Shown here piece by piece: positions 15,820 through 26,317 of a stretch of DNA of 64,000 bases. Within the stretch, counting starts at the first letter, position 1, and every line of letters starts with the position of its first letter. The stretch comes from Arthrobacter sp. C9C5 (lineage in GTDB: Bacteria > Actinomycetota > Actinomycetes > Actinomycetales > Micrococcaceae). The notes below the pieces were generated by a model. The model saw nothing but the letters and a program-made list of their open reading frames with translations. It ran no database searches and was not told the origin of the DNA. The position numbers were made by a program, and so were the translations under genes. The DNA is taken from assembly GCF_013359735.1 (NCBI RefSeq), contig NZ_JABFMX010000012.1:84424-148423 (forward strand), given 5' to 3'.

Positions 15820-16922
15820 CAGGCGTCCTGCGGGGCGGCCTCACGGGCCGCCAGCGAGGCGGCCACGCGACCGGCGTGGGTCGGCGGTTCGGGAACGTGG
15901 GCCGGAGTCTTCTCGGCGTATTCCTTGCGGAGCACCGGCAGGACTTCCTCGCCGAACAGGTCCAGCTGCTCCAGGACGGTCTTCAGCGGCAGGCCGGCGT
16001 GGTCGATCAGGAACAGCTGGCGCTGGTAGTCGCCGAAGTACTCACGGAAGGTCAGGGTCTTCTCGATGACTTCCTGCGGGCTGCCGACCGTCAGCGGGGT
16101 CTGCGAGGTGAAGTCCTCAAGCGAGGGGCCGTGGCCGTAGACCGGGGCGTTGTCGAAGTACGGGCGGAACTCCTTCACGGCGTCCTGCGAGTTCTTCCGC
16201 ATGAAGAACTGGCCGCCGAGGCCCACGATGGCCTGGTCCGCCTTGCCGTGGCCGTAGTGCTCGTAGCGTTCGCGGTAGAGGCCGATCAGCTGCTGGTAGT
16301 GCTCCTTGGGCCAGAAGATGTTGTTGGCGAAGAAGCCGTCGCCGTAGTACGCGGCCACTTCGGCGATCTGCGGGGTGCGGATGGAGCCGTGCCAGACAAA
16401 GGGGGCAACGCCGTCGAGCGGCCGCGGCGTGGAGGTGAAGTTCTGCAGCGGGGTGCGGTGCTTGCCGGACCAGTTGACCGTGTCCTCGTCCCAGAGCCGG
16501 CGCAGCAGGGAGTAGTTCTCGATCGCGAGTTCGATCCCGTCCTGGATGTTCTTGCCGAACCAAGGGTAGACCGGGGCGGTGTTGCCGCGGCCCAGGACCA
16601 GGTCCACCCGGCCGTCGGCGAGGTGCTGGAGCATCGCGAAGTCCTCGGCGATCTTCACCGGGTCATTGGTGGTGATCAGCGTGGTGGCCGTGGAGAGGAT
16701 GATCCGCTCGGTCTGCGCCGCGATGTAGGCGAGCGTGGTGGTGGGGGAGGAGGAGAAGAACGGCCGGTTGTGGTGCTCGCCGATGGCGTAGACATCCATT
16801 CCGATTTCTTCGACCTTCTTGGCAATGGCAACCGAGGCCTTGATGCGCTCGTGTTCCGTGGGGGTGCGGCCCGTGGTGGGGTCGGTAGTGATGTCGCTGA
16901 CGCTGAATACGCCGATCTGCAT
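15819..16922 (-). CDS. LLM-class flavin-dependent oxidoreductase (luciferase-like)
   Basis: A 367-residue TIM-barrel FMN- or F420-dependent oxidoreductase of the bacterial luciferase family. Typical blocks are GMDVYAIGEHHNRPFF, the strand ERIILSTATTLITTNDP, EDFAMLQHLADGRVDLVLGRG and WHGSIRTPQIAEVAA. The substrate and the flavin used are not decided. AAAGGAA precedes the ATG. It forms an operon with a MarR regulator and is divergent from an MFS transporter, an arrangement suggesting an inducible degradation or detoxification unit. Confidence 0.9.
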   Translation of the reverse strand: MQIGVFSVSDITTDPTTGRTPTEHERIKASVAIAKKVEEIGMDVYAIGEHHNRPFFSSSPTTTLAYIAAQTERIILSTATTLITTNDPVKIAEDFAMLQHLADGRVDLVLGRGNTAPVYPWFGKNIQDGIELAIENYSLLRRLWDEDTVNWSGKHRTPLQNFTSTPRPLDGVAPFVWHGSIRTPQIAEVAAYYGDGFFANNIFWPKEHYQQLIGLYRERYEHYGHGKADQAIVGLGGQFFMRKNSQDAVKEFRPYFDNAPVYGHGPSLEDFTSQTPLTVGSPQEVIEKTLTFREYFGDYQRQLFLIDHAGLPLKTVLEQLDLFGEEVLPVLRKEYAEKTPAHVPEPPTHAGRVAASLAAREAAPQDA

Positions 16923-16980
16923 GGTGTTCCTTTCCGGGGCCGGAGACTTCCGGGTGCTGCTTCTACTATAACCGATTTAC

Positions 16981-16992
16981 ATGCATTTGCAT
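16981..16992. promoter_or_regulatory. palindrome between LLM/MarR operon and MFS gene, candidate MarR operator
   Basis: ATGCA-TT-TGCAT, a perfect 5-2-5 inverted repeat in an AT-rich island between divergent genes. It is flanked by two copies of CTATAAC. Position and size suit a MarR dimer that could control both directions. Confidence 0.5.
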
Positions 16993-17118
16993 CTATCACC
17001 CTCTATAACGTCCGCCACGCCGGGATATTCCACCTCCTGCGGGGAGCCTGCGGGGCCCGGCCCTAGGATGCAATCAATCGGCTGGCCGCCAGATGCCCAG
17101 CCCGCCCGGAAGGTCGCC

Positions 17119-18582
17119 ATGCGCCGCGTTGTCGCTTTTCTGTGCCTGGTGGAACTTACCAGCGGGATCCTGCAGGGCTACTACACTCCCATCCTCACCG
17201 ACATCGCCCGGCACCTGGGGATTCACGACGCCGACGTCAACTGGTTCGAGGCCGCCCAGCTGACAGTCAGCGCCTTGGCCGTGCCGGTGCTCGCGAAACT
17301 GGGGGACCTGTACGGACACCGCAGGATCCTGCTCGTCTCCACCGTGCTCACCGCCGCCGCCTCATGGGGCGTGGCGCTGGCGCCGGATTTCTGGACGTTC
17401 CTCGCGGCGTGGTCGTTGCAGGGCTTCTATGTGGTCTGGCTGCCGCTGGAAATCGCCCTAATCTTCAGCCGGGTGCACGGGCTGCCCGACGGCGCCGCCC
17501 GCACCCGCCGCGCGGCCGGCGCCCTCGTGGGCGCGCTGGAATTCGGCGTCATCGCCGGTGCCCTCGCGGCCGGGGCCCTCGTGGAAGTCTTCGCCGGGCA
17601 ACTGCAACTGGTGCTGATGCTTCCCGCCCTGGCCGTGACGGCGTGCTGGTTCGCCATCCGCTTCGGGGTGCCGGAGTCCACCGAACGCAGCGGCGGCAGG
17701 GTGGACACCCGCGGCTTCGCGCTGCTCGCCGTCGGGCTCCTGCTGATCACCTCCGGACTGACCTTCATGCGGCTGGGCGGCCCCGGAGCCTGGTGGGCAT
17801 GGGCGCCGGTCGCGGCCGGCCTGCTGGTCTTCGTCCCGTTCACCCGCGTCGAGCTGGGCCGCGAGGATCCGCTGGTGGACATCCGGATGCTGCGGTCCAA
17901 GTCCATGTGGCCGGTGCAGCTGACCGCGGGGCTGTTCGGAGTATCCGTGCTGGGCGCCCAGGCCCCGCTCTCCACCTTTGCCCGGACCGATCCTGCACTG
18001 CATGGCTACGGCCTGGGGCTGCGCGCCGGCCAGGTCTCGATCATCATCGGCGTATACGTGCTGGCGCTGCTGGTGGGGGCCTTGCTGTACCCCGTGGTGA
18101 CGCGCCGGCTGACCCCGCGCTGGACCCTGGTGGGCGCCGCCGCCCTCGTCGGGCTCGGCTACCTGCTCTTCCTGCCCTTCCACGGCAGCCTGGCCGAGGC
18201 GCTGGTCAACATGGCGGTGGCCGGCGTCGGCTCCGGGGCGCTCGTGGCGGCGCTGCCCTCGGCGGCGGCCGCCGCGGCGCCGCTGAACCGGACGGCGATG
18301 GCGACGGGCCTGACCAACACGACCAAGACCATCGGCGGGGCCTTCGCGTCGGCGGTGTTCGGCATTGCCCTGCTCAACCACGTCCTGGCCGACGCCGGCG
18401 CTGCGGCCGCCGCCGGGCAGACCGCGGCGCCGTTGGCGGGCTACCTCACGGTGTGGAGCATCTGCGGGGTCACCGGAGTGGCCGCGGCCGCAGCCTTGGT
18501 CCTGGTGCCGAGGCTGGCGTTCTCCGACCCCGCCCCGGCTGCAACCCCCGAAAGCACCGAGCCCGCTTCCGCCCCCAACTAG
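17119..18582 (+). CDS. major facilitator superfamily transporter
   Basis: A 487-residue protein with about 14 hydrophobic segments, starting RVVAFLCLVELTSGILQGYY. The MFS loop 2-3 motif is present as AKLGDLYGHRRILL. Fourteen segments suggest the DHA2-type drug/proton antiporters. GGAAGG lies 8 nt before ATG 17119; an in-frame ATG at 17068 lacks a ribosome site, so the later start is chosen. Shared control with the divergent LLM/MarR operon is likely, giving a possible export or uptake partner for the LLM substrate. Confidence 0.88.
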   Translation: MRRVVAFLCLVELTSGILQGYYTPILTDIARHLGIHDADVNWFEAAQLTVSALAVPVLAKLGDLYGHRRILLVSTVLTAAASWGVALAPDFWTFLAAWSLQGFYVVWLPLEIALIFSRVHGLPDGAARTRRAAGALVGALEFGVIAGALAAGALVEVFAGQLQLVLMLPALAVTACWFAIRFGVPESTERSGGRVDTRGFALLAVGLLLITSGLTFMRLGGPGAWWAWAPVAAGLLVFVPFTRVELGREDPLVDIRMLRSKSMWPVQLTAGLFGVSVLGAQAPLSTFARTDPALHGYGLGLRAGQVSIIIGVYVLALLVGALLYPVVTRRLTPRWTLVGAAALVGLGYLLFLPFHGSLAEALVNMAVAGVGSGALVAALPSAAAAAAPLNRTAMATGLTNTTKTIGGAFASAVFGIALLNHVLADAGAAAAAGQTAAPLAGYLTVWSICGVTGVAAAAALVLVPRLAFSDPAPAATPESTEPASAPN

Positions 18583-18599
18583 CTCGCAGTAGTTGGGGG
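18572..18599. terminator. hairpin between convergent MFS and RND genes
   Basis: A 10-bp stem, CCCCCAACTA / TAGTTGGGGG, with an 8-nt loop. It overlaps the MFS stop codon and could serve both strands. There is no U run. Confidence 0.5.
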
Positions 18600-18609
18600 A
18601 GGGAAGGCG

Positions 18610-21600
18610 CTAGTTGCGGAGCGCCGGGGCCTCATCCGGTTCGTCGGCCTCGTCCTGCTCATCGAGCCGGTCGACGTCGGCCGCGGCGTCAGTGGGCGCC
18701 GGCTGGGCCCGGCGGCCGTGGGCGGGCCTGCCGCCCTGGGCCAGTGCCTTGCGTTCGCGCCGGCCCTCCACCAAGCGGTACAGCACGGGCACCAGGATCA
18801 GCGTCAGGGCGGTGGAGGAAATGAGGCCGCCGATCACCACAATGGCCAGCGGCTGCGAGATGAAGCCGCCGCCGCCGGTCAGTCCCAGTGCCATCGGGGT
18901 CAGCGCGAACACGGTGGCCAGCGCGGTCATCAGGATGGGCCGGAGGCGCTGGCGTGCGCCGTGCGTGATCGCTTCCGCCACACTCATGCCGGGCTCGCCG
19001 CCCCGCGGCTGGCGGTATTGGTTGATCAAGTCGATCAGCACGATCGCATTGGTCACCACGATGCCCACCAGCATCAGCATGCCGATCAGCGAAGGCAGCC
19101 CCAGCGGAACGCCCGTCACCAGCAGCAGGGCAATGGCGCCGGTGGCCGCGAACGGGATCGAGACCAGTAGGATCAGCGGCTGCACGAGGGATTTGAACGC
19201 GGCGACCATGATCACGTAAACAATCGCGATGGCGGCCAGCAGTGCCAGTCCCAGCTGGCCGAAGGACTCTGCCTGCTGCGTGGTGGCCCCGCCGATCTCT
19301 GCCGTGACACCCGGCGGCAGCTGGACCGACTTGAGCCGGGCCTGCACCTCGGTGCTTACCGCACCGAGGTTTCCGCCCGACGGCGTGACGGAGACGCGTG
19401 CGGTCCGCTGGCCGTTGCTGGCGGTAATGGAGACCGGAACCTCCACCTGTTCCACCGAGGCGATCGAGGACAGCGGGACCGGGCCCCGCGCCGTCGGTAG
19501 CGGAAGGTCGCGCACGGCGCCGATGCTGGTGAAACGGGTGCCCTCGCCGATCCGGACCGGGAAGTCGTTCGTGCCGATGCGGACGGTGCCGGCCGGGACC
19601 GGGCTGATCGTGGAGGCCAGCACGCCGGCGACCTGCTGTTCGTTCAGGCCGGCCGCAACGGCCTTGGCGCGGTCCACCTTGACCTGGACCACGGGCTGGC
19701 TCGCGGCCAGGTTGGTGCTGACCTCGGACGAGCCGGGGACCCCGTCCATGGCCTTGACCATGGCGTCGCTGGCGGTCTTGAGGTCGGCGGAACTGGCGGC
19801 CTTGAGCGTGATGTCGACAGTCGATGTCGTGCCGAATCCGCCCTGCTGCGAACCGACGGTGATCTTGCCGGCGTCGGAGATCTTGGCGAGCTCCTTGCGG
19901 ACGGCGTCCTGCAGCTTGCCCTGGTTGGCCTTCTCCTCGGTCACGACGGTGAAGCTGGAGTTCGCCGCCCCGGTGGACTGCAACGCGGAGAAGCCCGTCT
20001 GGGCGTTGCCGGTGGTGACCTGGACATCCTTGATCCCGTCGATGCCGCGCAGGGCCTTCTCGACCTTGACGGCCGCGGCGCTGCCCTCGGCCAGGCTGGT
20101 GCCGGCCGGAAGGGCCTGCCGCACGGTCATGCTGTTTTCGCCGGAACGGCCCAGCAGGTCGGTGGCGAGCAACGGCGACATCGCCGCGGTGCCGCCCAGG
20201 ACCAGGACGGCCGCCACCAGGGTGATGACGGGGTGCCGCTGGGTCTTGGTGAGGATCGGGAGGTAGCCGCGCTGCAGGAAGCTGCGCTGCTCGGCCGCGT
20301 GGGCCTTCGCGGCGGTCTCGCGGGCTGAGGCTTCGGAGACGTAGCCGCCGGCCTTGTCCGCGGGGGTCCGCAGGAACCAGTACGCCAGCACCGGAACGAT
20401 GGTCAGCGAGACCAACAGCGAGGAGACCAGGGCGATCGTGACCGTGAGGGCGAAGGGCCGGAACAGCTCACCGGCGAGTCCGGCCACGAACGCGATCGGC
20501 AGGAAGACCGCCACCGTGGTGAGGGTGGACGCGGTGATTGCGCCGGCGACCTCACGGATGGAGGTCAGGATGGCGGTGATTTTCTGCTCGCCGTAACTGA
20601 GGTGGCGCTTGATGTTCTCGATCACCACGATCGAGTCGTCCACCACGCGGCCGATAGCGATCGTCAGCGCGCCGAGGGTCAGGATGTTCAGCGAGTATCC
20701 GGTCGCGGAGAGCCCGATGAAGGTGATCAGCAGGGACAGCGGGATGGACACGGCCGTGACCAGCGTGGAGCGCACCGAGAGCAGGAACAGCAGGATGACG
20801 GCGACGGCGAAGCCCAGACCCAGCAGGCCCTCCGTGGTGAGGTCCTTGATGGACTTCTCGATGAACGGCGCCTGGTCGAACACCGGGGTGAACTTGGCGT
20901 TGGACCCCAGCTCGGCCTCAAGCTGCGGGATGGCGTCCTTGACCGCGTGGGAGATGCCCACCGTGTCGCCCTCGGGCTTCTTGGTGACCGAGACGGCCAG
21001 GGTTTCCTTGCCGTTGGTGCGGGTGATCGAGGTGCGGGCGTCCTCGGCGATGCTGACGTCCGCCACGCTGCCGATTGTCGCGGCGTCGCGGGCACCTCCC
21101 AGCGGCAGGGCCTTGACCGCGTCGAGGGAATCCACCGGGCTGCCGATCTGCAGCGAGAGCGTCTTGCCCTGTTCCTCGATGCTGCCGGCCGGGACCAGCG
21201 TGCCGTTGTTCTTTAGCGCGTCGGAAATCGACTGGATGGTCACGCCGGAGGCAGCCATGGCCGCCGGCCGCGGCAGGATCTTGATGTGCTGGGTGGCCCC
21301 GCCGGTCACTTCGGCGCCGCGCACGCCGTCGAGCTTCTGCAGCCGCGGCACGCTCAGGCGGGCGAGGTCCGCGTTGAGCTCGCTCAACGGCTTGTCCGAG
21401 GACACCGCAAGATAGACGATCGGGAAGTCACTGATGCTGCCGGCGATCGCCTGTGGCTGGACGTCCTTCGGCAGCGCCTGCTTCGCGTTGGAAATTGCGC
21501 GGTCGATCTGGTTCCGGGCGCGGTCCAGGTTGGAGCCGTAGGTGAACGCCAGGGTGATCTGCGAAACGCCGTTGCGTGACGTCGACGACGTCGACTCCAG

Positions 21601-21831
21601 CCCCTCGACGCCGTTGAGCGCCGTCTCCAGCGGCCCGCTGACCTGCTTGTCTACGACTTCCGGCGAGGCCCCGGGCATCGAGGTGATGACGGTGATCTGC
21701 GGGAACTCGATGGACGGGATGAGCTCCTGCTTGAGCGAGGTCATCGTGATCACGCCGAAGACCGACGCGAAGACGGTGATCAGCGCGATCAGCGCCCGGT
21801 TTCCTAGCGAAAGCTTGGCCAGCCGGAACAT
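18610..21831 (-). CDS. RND efflux transporter permease (HAE1/SwrC-like)
   Basis: A 1073-residue permease with the RND layout: TM1 at the N-terminus (LSLGNRALIALITVFASVFG), a large extracytoplasmic domain, a cluster of helices from about residue 330, a second ectodomain, and a final helix cluster. AIGRVVDDSIVVIENIKRHL contains the Asp pair of the proton relay helix, and GLPSLIGMLMLVGIVVTNAI is the paralogous helix. The acidic tail is not conserved. As a Gram-positive RND protein it has no outer-membrane partner here. AGGAG lies 9 nt before the ATG. A 7-3-7 palindrome sits about 30 nt upstream. Confidence 0.93.
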   Translation of the reverse strand: MFRLAKLSLGNRALIALITVFASVFGVITMTSLKQELIPSIEFPQITVITSMPGASPEVVDKQVSGPLETALNGVEGLESTSSTSRNGVSQITLAFTYGSNLDRARNQIDRAISNAKQALPKDVQPQAIAGSISDFPIVYLAVSSDKPLSELNADLARLSVPRLQKLDGVRGAEVTGGATQHIKILPRPAAMAASGVTIQSISDALKNNGTLVPAGSIEEQGKTLSLQIGSPVDSLDAVKALPLGGARDAATIGSVADVSIAEDARTSITRTNGKETLAVSVTKKPEGDTVGISHAVKDAIPQLEAELGSNAKFTPVFDQAPFIEKSIKDLTTEGLLGLGFAVAVILLFLLSVRSTLVTAVSIPLSLLITFIGLSATGYSLNILTLGALTIAIGRVVDDSIVVIENIKRHLSYGEQKITAILTSIREVAGAITASTLTTVAVFLPIAFVAGLAGELFRPFALTVTIALVSSLLVSLTIVPVLAYWFLRTPADKAGGYVSEASARETAAKAHAAEQRSFLQRGYLPILTKTQRHPVITLVAAVLVLGGTAAMSPLLATDLLGRSGENSMTVRQALPAGTSLAEGSAAAVKVEKALRGIDGIKDVQVTTGNAQTGFSALQSTGAANSSFTVVTEEKANQGKLQDAVRKELAKISDAGKITVGSQQGGFGTTSTVDITLKAASSADLKTASDAMVKAMDGVPGSSEVSTNLAASQPVVQVKVDRAKAVAAGLNEQQVAGVLASTISPVPAGTVRIGTNDFPVRIGEGTRFTSIGAVRDLPLPTARGPVPLSSIASVEQVEVPVSITASNGQRTARVSVTPSGGNLGAVSTEVQARLKSVQLPPGVTAEIGGATTQQAESFGQLGLALLAAIAIVYVIMVAAFKSLVQPLILLVSIPFAATGAIALLLVTGVPLGLPSLIGMLMLVGIVVTNAIVLIDLINQYRQPRGGEPGMSVAEAITHGARQRLRPILMTALATVFALTPMALGLTGGGGFISQPLAIVVIGGLISSTALTLILVPVLYRLVEGRRERKALAQGGRPAHGRRAQPAPTDAAADVDRLDEQDEADEPDEAPALRN

Positions 21832-21861
21832 CTCATGGTCTCCTGATGGGTCGACGGACGT

Positions 21862-21878
21862 ACGTCACAGCGTGACGT
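21862..21878. promoter_or_regulatory. palindrome upstream of RND pump, candidate repressor operator
   Basis: ACGTCAC-AGC-GTGACGT, a perfect 7-3-7 inverted repeat ending 31 bp before the RND start codon. The size suits a TetR- or MarR-type dimer, but no such regulator gene is adjacent. Confidence 0.5.
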
Positions 21879-21913
21879 CACAGGGATTGAACGTACCGCA
21901 GCCCGGAAGGGTT

Positions 21914-23416
21914 TCAGCGGGTGGCGGTGACCGGCTCCAGCTGGAGTGCCGCGGCCGTCTCCGCCTCGAGCTTGGCGGCAAGGTCCGGGTTCTCGTTGAG
22001 CTTGACGCCGTAGCCGGGCATCATCTCCTTGAGCTTGGACTGCCAGCCCTTGAAGTTCTTGGGGAAGGACTTCTGGAGCAGTTCGATCATGATCGGCACG
22101 GCGGTGGAGGCCCCCGGGGAGGCGCCAAGCAGGGCGCCGATGGTGCCGTCGCGGCCGGCGATGACCTCGGTGCCGAACTGCAGCACGCCGCCCTTCTTCG
22201 GATCCTTCTTGATGATCTGGACCCGCTGGCCGGCGGTGATGAGCTCCCAGTCGCCGTCCTTGGCCTCCGGGTAGTACTCCCGCAGGGCCTCGACCTTGGC
22301 GCCGTGCCGCTTGGCGACTTCCTTGACCAGGTACGCGGTGAGATCCATGTTGTCCTTAGCCACGGCCAGCATCGGGATGATGTTGGAGGGCCGGATGGAC
22401 AGCGGCAGGTCCAGGTAGGAGCCGTTCTTCAGGAAGTTGGTGGAGAAGCCGGCGTACGGGCCGAACAGCAGTGAGCGCTTGCCGTTGACGTACCGGGTGT
22501 CCAGGTGCGGGACGGACATGGGCGGGGCGCCCACGGAGGCCTGGCCGTAAACCTTGGCGCTGTGCTGGCCGGCGAGGGTTTCATCCGTGCAGCGGAAGAA
22601 CTGGCCCGAGACCGGGAAGCCGCCGAAGCCCTTGCTTTCCGGGATGCCGGAGGCCTGCAACAGGTGCAGCGCCCCGCCGCCGGCGCCGACAAAGACGAAC
22701 TTCGCGTGGATCGAGCCGTGCTCGCCGGAGCGCGGGTGCTTGAGTGCAAGGTCCCAGCCGCCGTCGGAGGCACGCTTGATGCCGGTGACATCGTGGCCGT
22801 AGTTGATTTCCACGCCGTTGTTGCCGAGGTAGCCGGTCAGTTCGCGGGTCAGGGCGCCGAAGTCGACGTCGGTGCCTTCGGCGGCGCGGGTGGCGGCGAT
22901 GTGCTGCTTCGGATCGCGGCCCTTGACGATCAACGGCGCCCACTTGGCGATCTGGGCGTGGTCCTCGGAGTACTCCATCGAGCGGAACAGGGGGTTCGGC
23001 TTGAGCGCCTCGTAGCGGGTGCGCAGGAACTTGACGTTGGCGTCGCCCACCACGAAGCTCATGTGCGGCACGGTGTTGATGAAGCCCTTGGGGGAACCGA
23101 TCAGGTTGTTGGTGACCAGGTGGGACCAGAACTGGCGGGAAAGCTGGAACTGCTCGTTGATGTGCAGGGCCTTTGCCGGGTCCACCGAGCCGTCTTTGGC
23201 TGCGGGGGAGTAGTTAAGCTCACACAGTGCGGCGTGGCCGGTGCCGGCGTTGTTCCACGGATCGGAGCTTTCCAGGCCCGGCTGGTCCAGGCGCTCGAAG
23301 AGCGAAATGGTCCAGTTCGGCTCAAGCTGCTTCAGGAAGGCGCCCAGCGTGGCGCTCATGATGCCGCCGCCAATCAGGACGACGTCGGCATGTTGGGTCT
23401 TGGAAATGAAAGTCAC
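21914..23416 (-). CDS. mqo: malate:quinone oxidoreductase
   Basis: A 500-residue FAD-dependent peripheral membrane enzyme that oxidises malate to oxaloacetate and reduces quinone. [20 protein letters not shown] is the FAD-binding N-terminus; [20 protein letters not shown] and [15 protein letters not shown] are Mqo-specific blocks. GTG 23416 is chosen because GGAGA lies 8 nt upstream and the family begins at this point; a longer in-frame ORF extends upstream without similarity. Confidence 0.96.
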   Translation of the reverse strand: MTFISKTQHADVVLIGGGIMSATLGAFLKQLEPNWTISLFERLDQPGLESSDPWNNAGTGHAALCELNYSPAAKDGSVDPAKALHINEQFQLSRQFWSHLVTNNLIGSPKGFINTVPHMSFVVGDANVKFLRTRYEALKPNPLFRSMEYSEDHAQIAKWAPLIVKGRDPKQHIAATRAAEGTDVDFGALTRELTGYLGNNGVEINYGHDVTGIKRASDGGWDLALKHPRSGEHGSIHAKFVFVGAGGGALHLLQASGIPESKGFGGFPVSGQFFRCTDETLAGQHSAKVYGQASVGAPPMSVPHLDTRYVNGKRSLLFGPYAGFSTNFLKNGSYLDLPLSIRPSNIIPMLAVAKDNMDLTAYLVKEVAKRHGAKVEALREYYPEAKDGDWELITAGQRVQIIKKDPKKGGVLQFGTEVIAGRDGTIGALLGASPGASTAVPIMIELLQKSFPKNFKGWQSKLKEMMPGYGVKLNENPDLAAKLEAETAAALQLEPVTATR

Positions 23417-23464
23417 AATCAGTCTCCGATAGCAGCGGCTCTGGCTGTCACAGAATATCCCCGC

Positions 23465-23491
23465 ACGGCCCACTAACTGAAATTGGGCCGT
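23465..23491 (-). terminator. hairpin after the binding-lipoprotein gene
   Basis: ACGGCCCA / TGGGCCGT with an 11-nt loop, 4 nt past the stop at 23496. No U run follows, so termination is uncertain. Confidence 0.35.
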
Positions 23492-23495
23492 CCCG

Positions 23496-25193
23496 TCAAG
23501 GCTTTAGTTCGACGTTCGTGAAAACTTCGTTCAGGACCGGCGACGCCGGGTACTTCAGCACCCGGTCGGACAGAGCCAGTGCCGAGATTGGGAACGCAAT
23601 CGGCACAGCGGGCACGGTCGCGGCAATCTGCGCATTGATGGTCTGGTACTGCTCGGTCCGGTCCTTGCCGTCCGGCAGGCCCCGGGCGCGGGAGATTTTC
23701 GAGAACACCTGGGGGTCCTGGTAGCCGAACTCGCCGGTGTTTTCACCGAAGAGCGGGCCCACGAAGTTGTCCGGATCCGCGTAGGACCCGTTCCAGCCGA
23801 GCAGATGCAGGGCGTGGTCGCCGGGGGAGGTGACCTTCTGGAGGTAGCCGTCGGACCATTCGACCGGAACGGGTTTGATGTTGAGCCCGACGGCGGTGAG
23901 CTGGCGGCTGATTTCCGCGTAGACCTTTTCCGGGGTCGGAAGGTAGGGGCGTGCGACATTGAGCGGGTAGTAGAACTTCAGTTCCTCGCCCTTGTAGCCG
24001 GCCTCGGCGAGCAGCTCCTTGGCCTTGTTCTGGTCGTAGCCCAGCGAGGGGGCATTGTTGTTGAAGCCGCTCAGCTTCGGCGGGACGAACTGCGAGGCCG
24101 CCGCGGTGTTGTCAATGAAGAACTTCCGGATCAGGGTGTCCTTGTCCAGGGCCATCTCGATCGCCTGCCGGACCTTGAGCTTGCGCAGCACCGGTACTTC
24201 CTGGTTCATGCCCAGGTACATGACGGAGAAGGGATCGCGCTGGATGATCTGTTTGCCGCGCTTGACCAGCTGGTCGAAGTTGCCCACTGTCACGGAATCG
24301 TAGGCATCGATTTTCCCGTCAAGCAGGGCCTGAAGCCGGGCCTGCGGGTGGTCGTAGGTGACGAAGTTGATGGTTCTGATCTGTCCCTTGTCGCCCCAAT
24401 AGCCCTTGTTGCTGTTCAGGGTGACGGTGTTGTTGTCCCAGGAGTCGAAGACGTAGGGGCCGGTGCCCACAGGGTGCAGGGCGTAGGCGGACACCGGCTG
24501 GCCCTCGCGCTCCTGGTTAAGCACGTCGGCAGACTGTGCGGCCAGGGCGTGCGGCGAGGAGATCGCGAAGGCGGGCAAGGTGAGCGCCTGGAGGAACCCG
24601 GTGAAGGGCTGGGTGAGATCGACCCGGACGCTGTTTGCCGCCAGTGCGGTGCAGCCCTTGTAGATGGACAGCGAGGCCTGGTCCGCGTGCGCCATGAACA
24701 CGCCCTTGAACGTACTGCCGGGTGCCTGCTTGCGGAGGGCGGCGGAGAAATTGAACCAGCGCTTGAAATTGGTGCACACGGCCGCCGCATTGAACGCAGT
24801 GCCGTCCTGGAATTTCACGTTCTCGCGGAGCTTGAAGGTGTAGGCGCGGCCATCGTCGCTGGTCGTCCATTCGGTAGCCAGCAGGGGTGTGGGCTTGCCG
24901 CTGGTCTGGTCGACGCCGATCAGGCCTTCGAGGATCTGGCGTGTGATGCGGTAGGAGTCGACGTCGGACACGAGGGCCGGATCCAGGCCGAGCGGACGCG
25001 AGGCCGTGCCAAAGGTGAAGGTGGCGGTGGGCCCGGCGTCGGAAGCGCTGGCGGAGGAGGGCGACGGTGCGGGGCCCGGTGTTCCGGTGCACGAGGCCAG
25101 CGGCAGCAGGAGCAGGACTGCGCCAAGGCCGGCTGCGATGCGGCGCAACGCCTTTCGGGGGCCGGCACTGATAGGCGCGGTACTGCTGGGCAC
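23496..25193 (-). CDS. ABC-type peptide/substrate-binding lipoprotein (SBP_bac_5)
   Basis: A 565-residue solute-binding protein of the DppA/OppA family. The signal peptide ends at the lipobox LPLASCTG, followed by a Ser/Pro/Ala-rich linker. Family blocks are [20 protein letters not shown], the segment [31 protein letters not shown] and [15 protein letters not shown]. No permease or ATPase genes are adjacent, so it is an orphan binding protein here. GTG 25193 has AGAGG 10 nt upstream; an in-frame GTG at 25205 would have that sequence directly against it and is less likely. Confidence 0.9.
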   Translation of the reverse strand: MPSSTAPISAGPRKALRRIAAGLGAVLLLLPLASCTGTPGPAPSPSSASASDAGPTATFTFGTASRPLGLDPALVSDVDSYRITRQILEGLIGVDQTSGKPTPLLATEWTTSDDGRAYTFKLRENVKFQDGTAFNAAAVCTNFKRWFNFSAALRKQAPGSTFKGVFMAHADQASLSIYKGCTALAANSVRVDLTQPFTGFLQALTLPAFAISSPHALAAQSADVLNQEREGQPVSAYALHPVGTGPYVFDSWDNNTVTLNSNKGYWGDKGQIRTINFVTYDHPQARLQALLDGKIDAYDSVTVGNFDQLVKRGKQIIQRDPFSVMYLGMNQEVPVLRKLKVRQAIEMALDKDTLIRKFFIDNTAAASQFVPPKLSGFNNNAPSLGYDQNKAKELLAEAGYKGEELKFYYPLNVARPYLPTPEKVYAEISRQLTAVGLNIKPVPVEWSDGYLQKVTSPGDHALHLLGWNGSYADPDNFVGPLFGENTGEFGYQDPQVFSKISRARGLPDGKDRTEQYQTINAQIAATVPAVPIAFPISALALSDRVLKYPASPVLNEVFTNVELKP

Positions 25194-25290
25194 TGAAGGA
25201 ATCACCTCTGGGAACTTGTTGGCCGCCGGCTGCGGAACAGCCCCAGTCTAGTTGACCGTCACAGGGGTTTCCCGGTAGCCCGCAACAGGT

Positions 25291-25320
25291 GAAGGCCCGC
25301 ACCATCCGGTGCGGGCCTTC
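25291..25320. terminator. hairpin between fasciclin gene and binding-protein gene
   Basis: A perfect 13-bp stem, GAAGGCCCGCACC / GGTGCGGGCCTTC, with loop ATCC. It lies downstream of the fasciclin gene (minus). T residues are sparse on both sides. Confidence 0.6.
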
Positions 25321-25380
25321 ATTTCTCCAGGTGGATCCAGGGAGTCAGGCTGGATCCGGGTGAGGAGGTCTTGGTGATGC

Positions 25381-26067
25381 TTACTTGGGCATCAGGACCG
25401 AGTCGACCATGTAGACCGTGGCGTTGGCGGTCTTGACGCCACCGCAAACCACGTTGGCGCCGTCGACCTTGAGCGCGTCCTTGCTGCCGGTGACGGTCAC
25501 GGAACCGCCCTGGACGGTCTTGTGGGTGCCCACGATCTCAGACGGGCTGATCTTGCCGGGAACAACGTGGTAGGTCAGGATCTTGCTCAGCAGGGCATCG
25601 TCCGTCTTGAGCTTGTTGATGGTGGCGGCGTCGATCTTCTTGAACGCGTCATCCGTCGGAGCGAAGACAGTGAATTCGCTGCCGTTCAGGGTGTCCACCA
25701 GGTTGACCTTGGGGTTGAGCTTGCCCGAGACGGCGGCCGTCAGGGTGGTCAGGATCGGGTTGTTGGAGGCGGCTACGGCCACCGGGTCCAGCGCCATGCC
25801 GGCGACGGAACCCTTACCGTCGGGAACCTGCGAGGCGTAGGCGGCGCAGCCGGAGCCGACGAGGTCTGCCGCCGGGTCCATCGCTGCGGCGGAGGAGCTC
25901 ATGGACGGTGACGGGGCCATGCTGGAAGACATGGCGGACTCCGACGGCGTGGAAGCGGGAGCCGAGGAGCTGGATGTCGTGCTGGAACCGCCGCAGGCAG
26001 TGAGGCTGAGCATGGCTGCAGCAGCGATACCTGCAACGGCGAAAGTCGTGCGCTTGATGGTCTGCAT
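25381..26067 (-). CDS. fasciclin (FAS1) domain lipoprotein
   Basis: A 228-residue secreted lipoprotein. The signal peptide ends in LTACGGSS (lipobox Cys), followed by a Ser/Ala/Met-rich linker. One FAS1 domain fills about residues 85-228, with both conserved boxes: [14 protein letters not shown] (H1) and [11 protein letters not shown] (H2). FAS1 domains mediate adhesion or protein contacts on the cell surface, and in Mycobacterium the relatives are MPT70/MPT83. ATG 26067 is chosen because AGGAG lies 6 nt upstream. Confidence 0.93.
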   Translation of the reverse strand: MQTIKRTTFAVAGIAAAAMLSLTACGGSSTTSSSSAPASTPSESAMSSSMAPSPSMSSSAAAMDPAADLVGSGCAAYASQVPDGKGSVAGMALDPVAVAASNNPILTTLTAAVSGKLNPKVNLVDTLNGSEFTVFAPTDDAFKKIDAATINKLKTDDALLSKILTYHVVPGKISPSEIVGTHKTVQGGSVTVTGSKDALKVDGANVVCGGVKTANATVYMVDSVLMPK

Positions 26068-26317
26068 TTCGATTCTCCTTTGTTGTGCCGATTTCATTGC
26101 CTGCAGCGAACATCTTTGCCGCTGTGGCCTTTCTCCGACTGTCGGGCACCGACCCTTGGTTGGTGTCTCAATGGGTATTCGCGGGCTCGGCGGAAAGGGA
26201 TGGGTGGGAATCGAAATTCTTTTTTTTGGGCCCGGTTTAAGTCGGCGGGAGGGGCGTGCGGTTGGGCCGGGATTCCCGGCGTTTTGGCGGGTGCGGGTGG
26301 TTCGGTCCTCGGGCTAA
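26068..26317. other. intergenic region upstream of the fasciclin gene
   Basis: About 250 bp between the fasciclin start and the tRNA-Leu terminator. It should hold the fasciclin promoter. I see no gene or clear operator; a short T run lies around 26220-26226. Confidence 0.4.
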
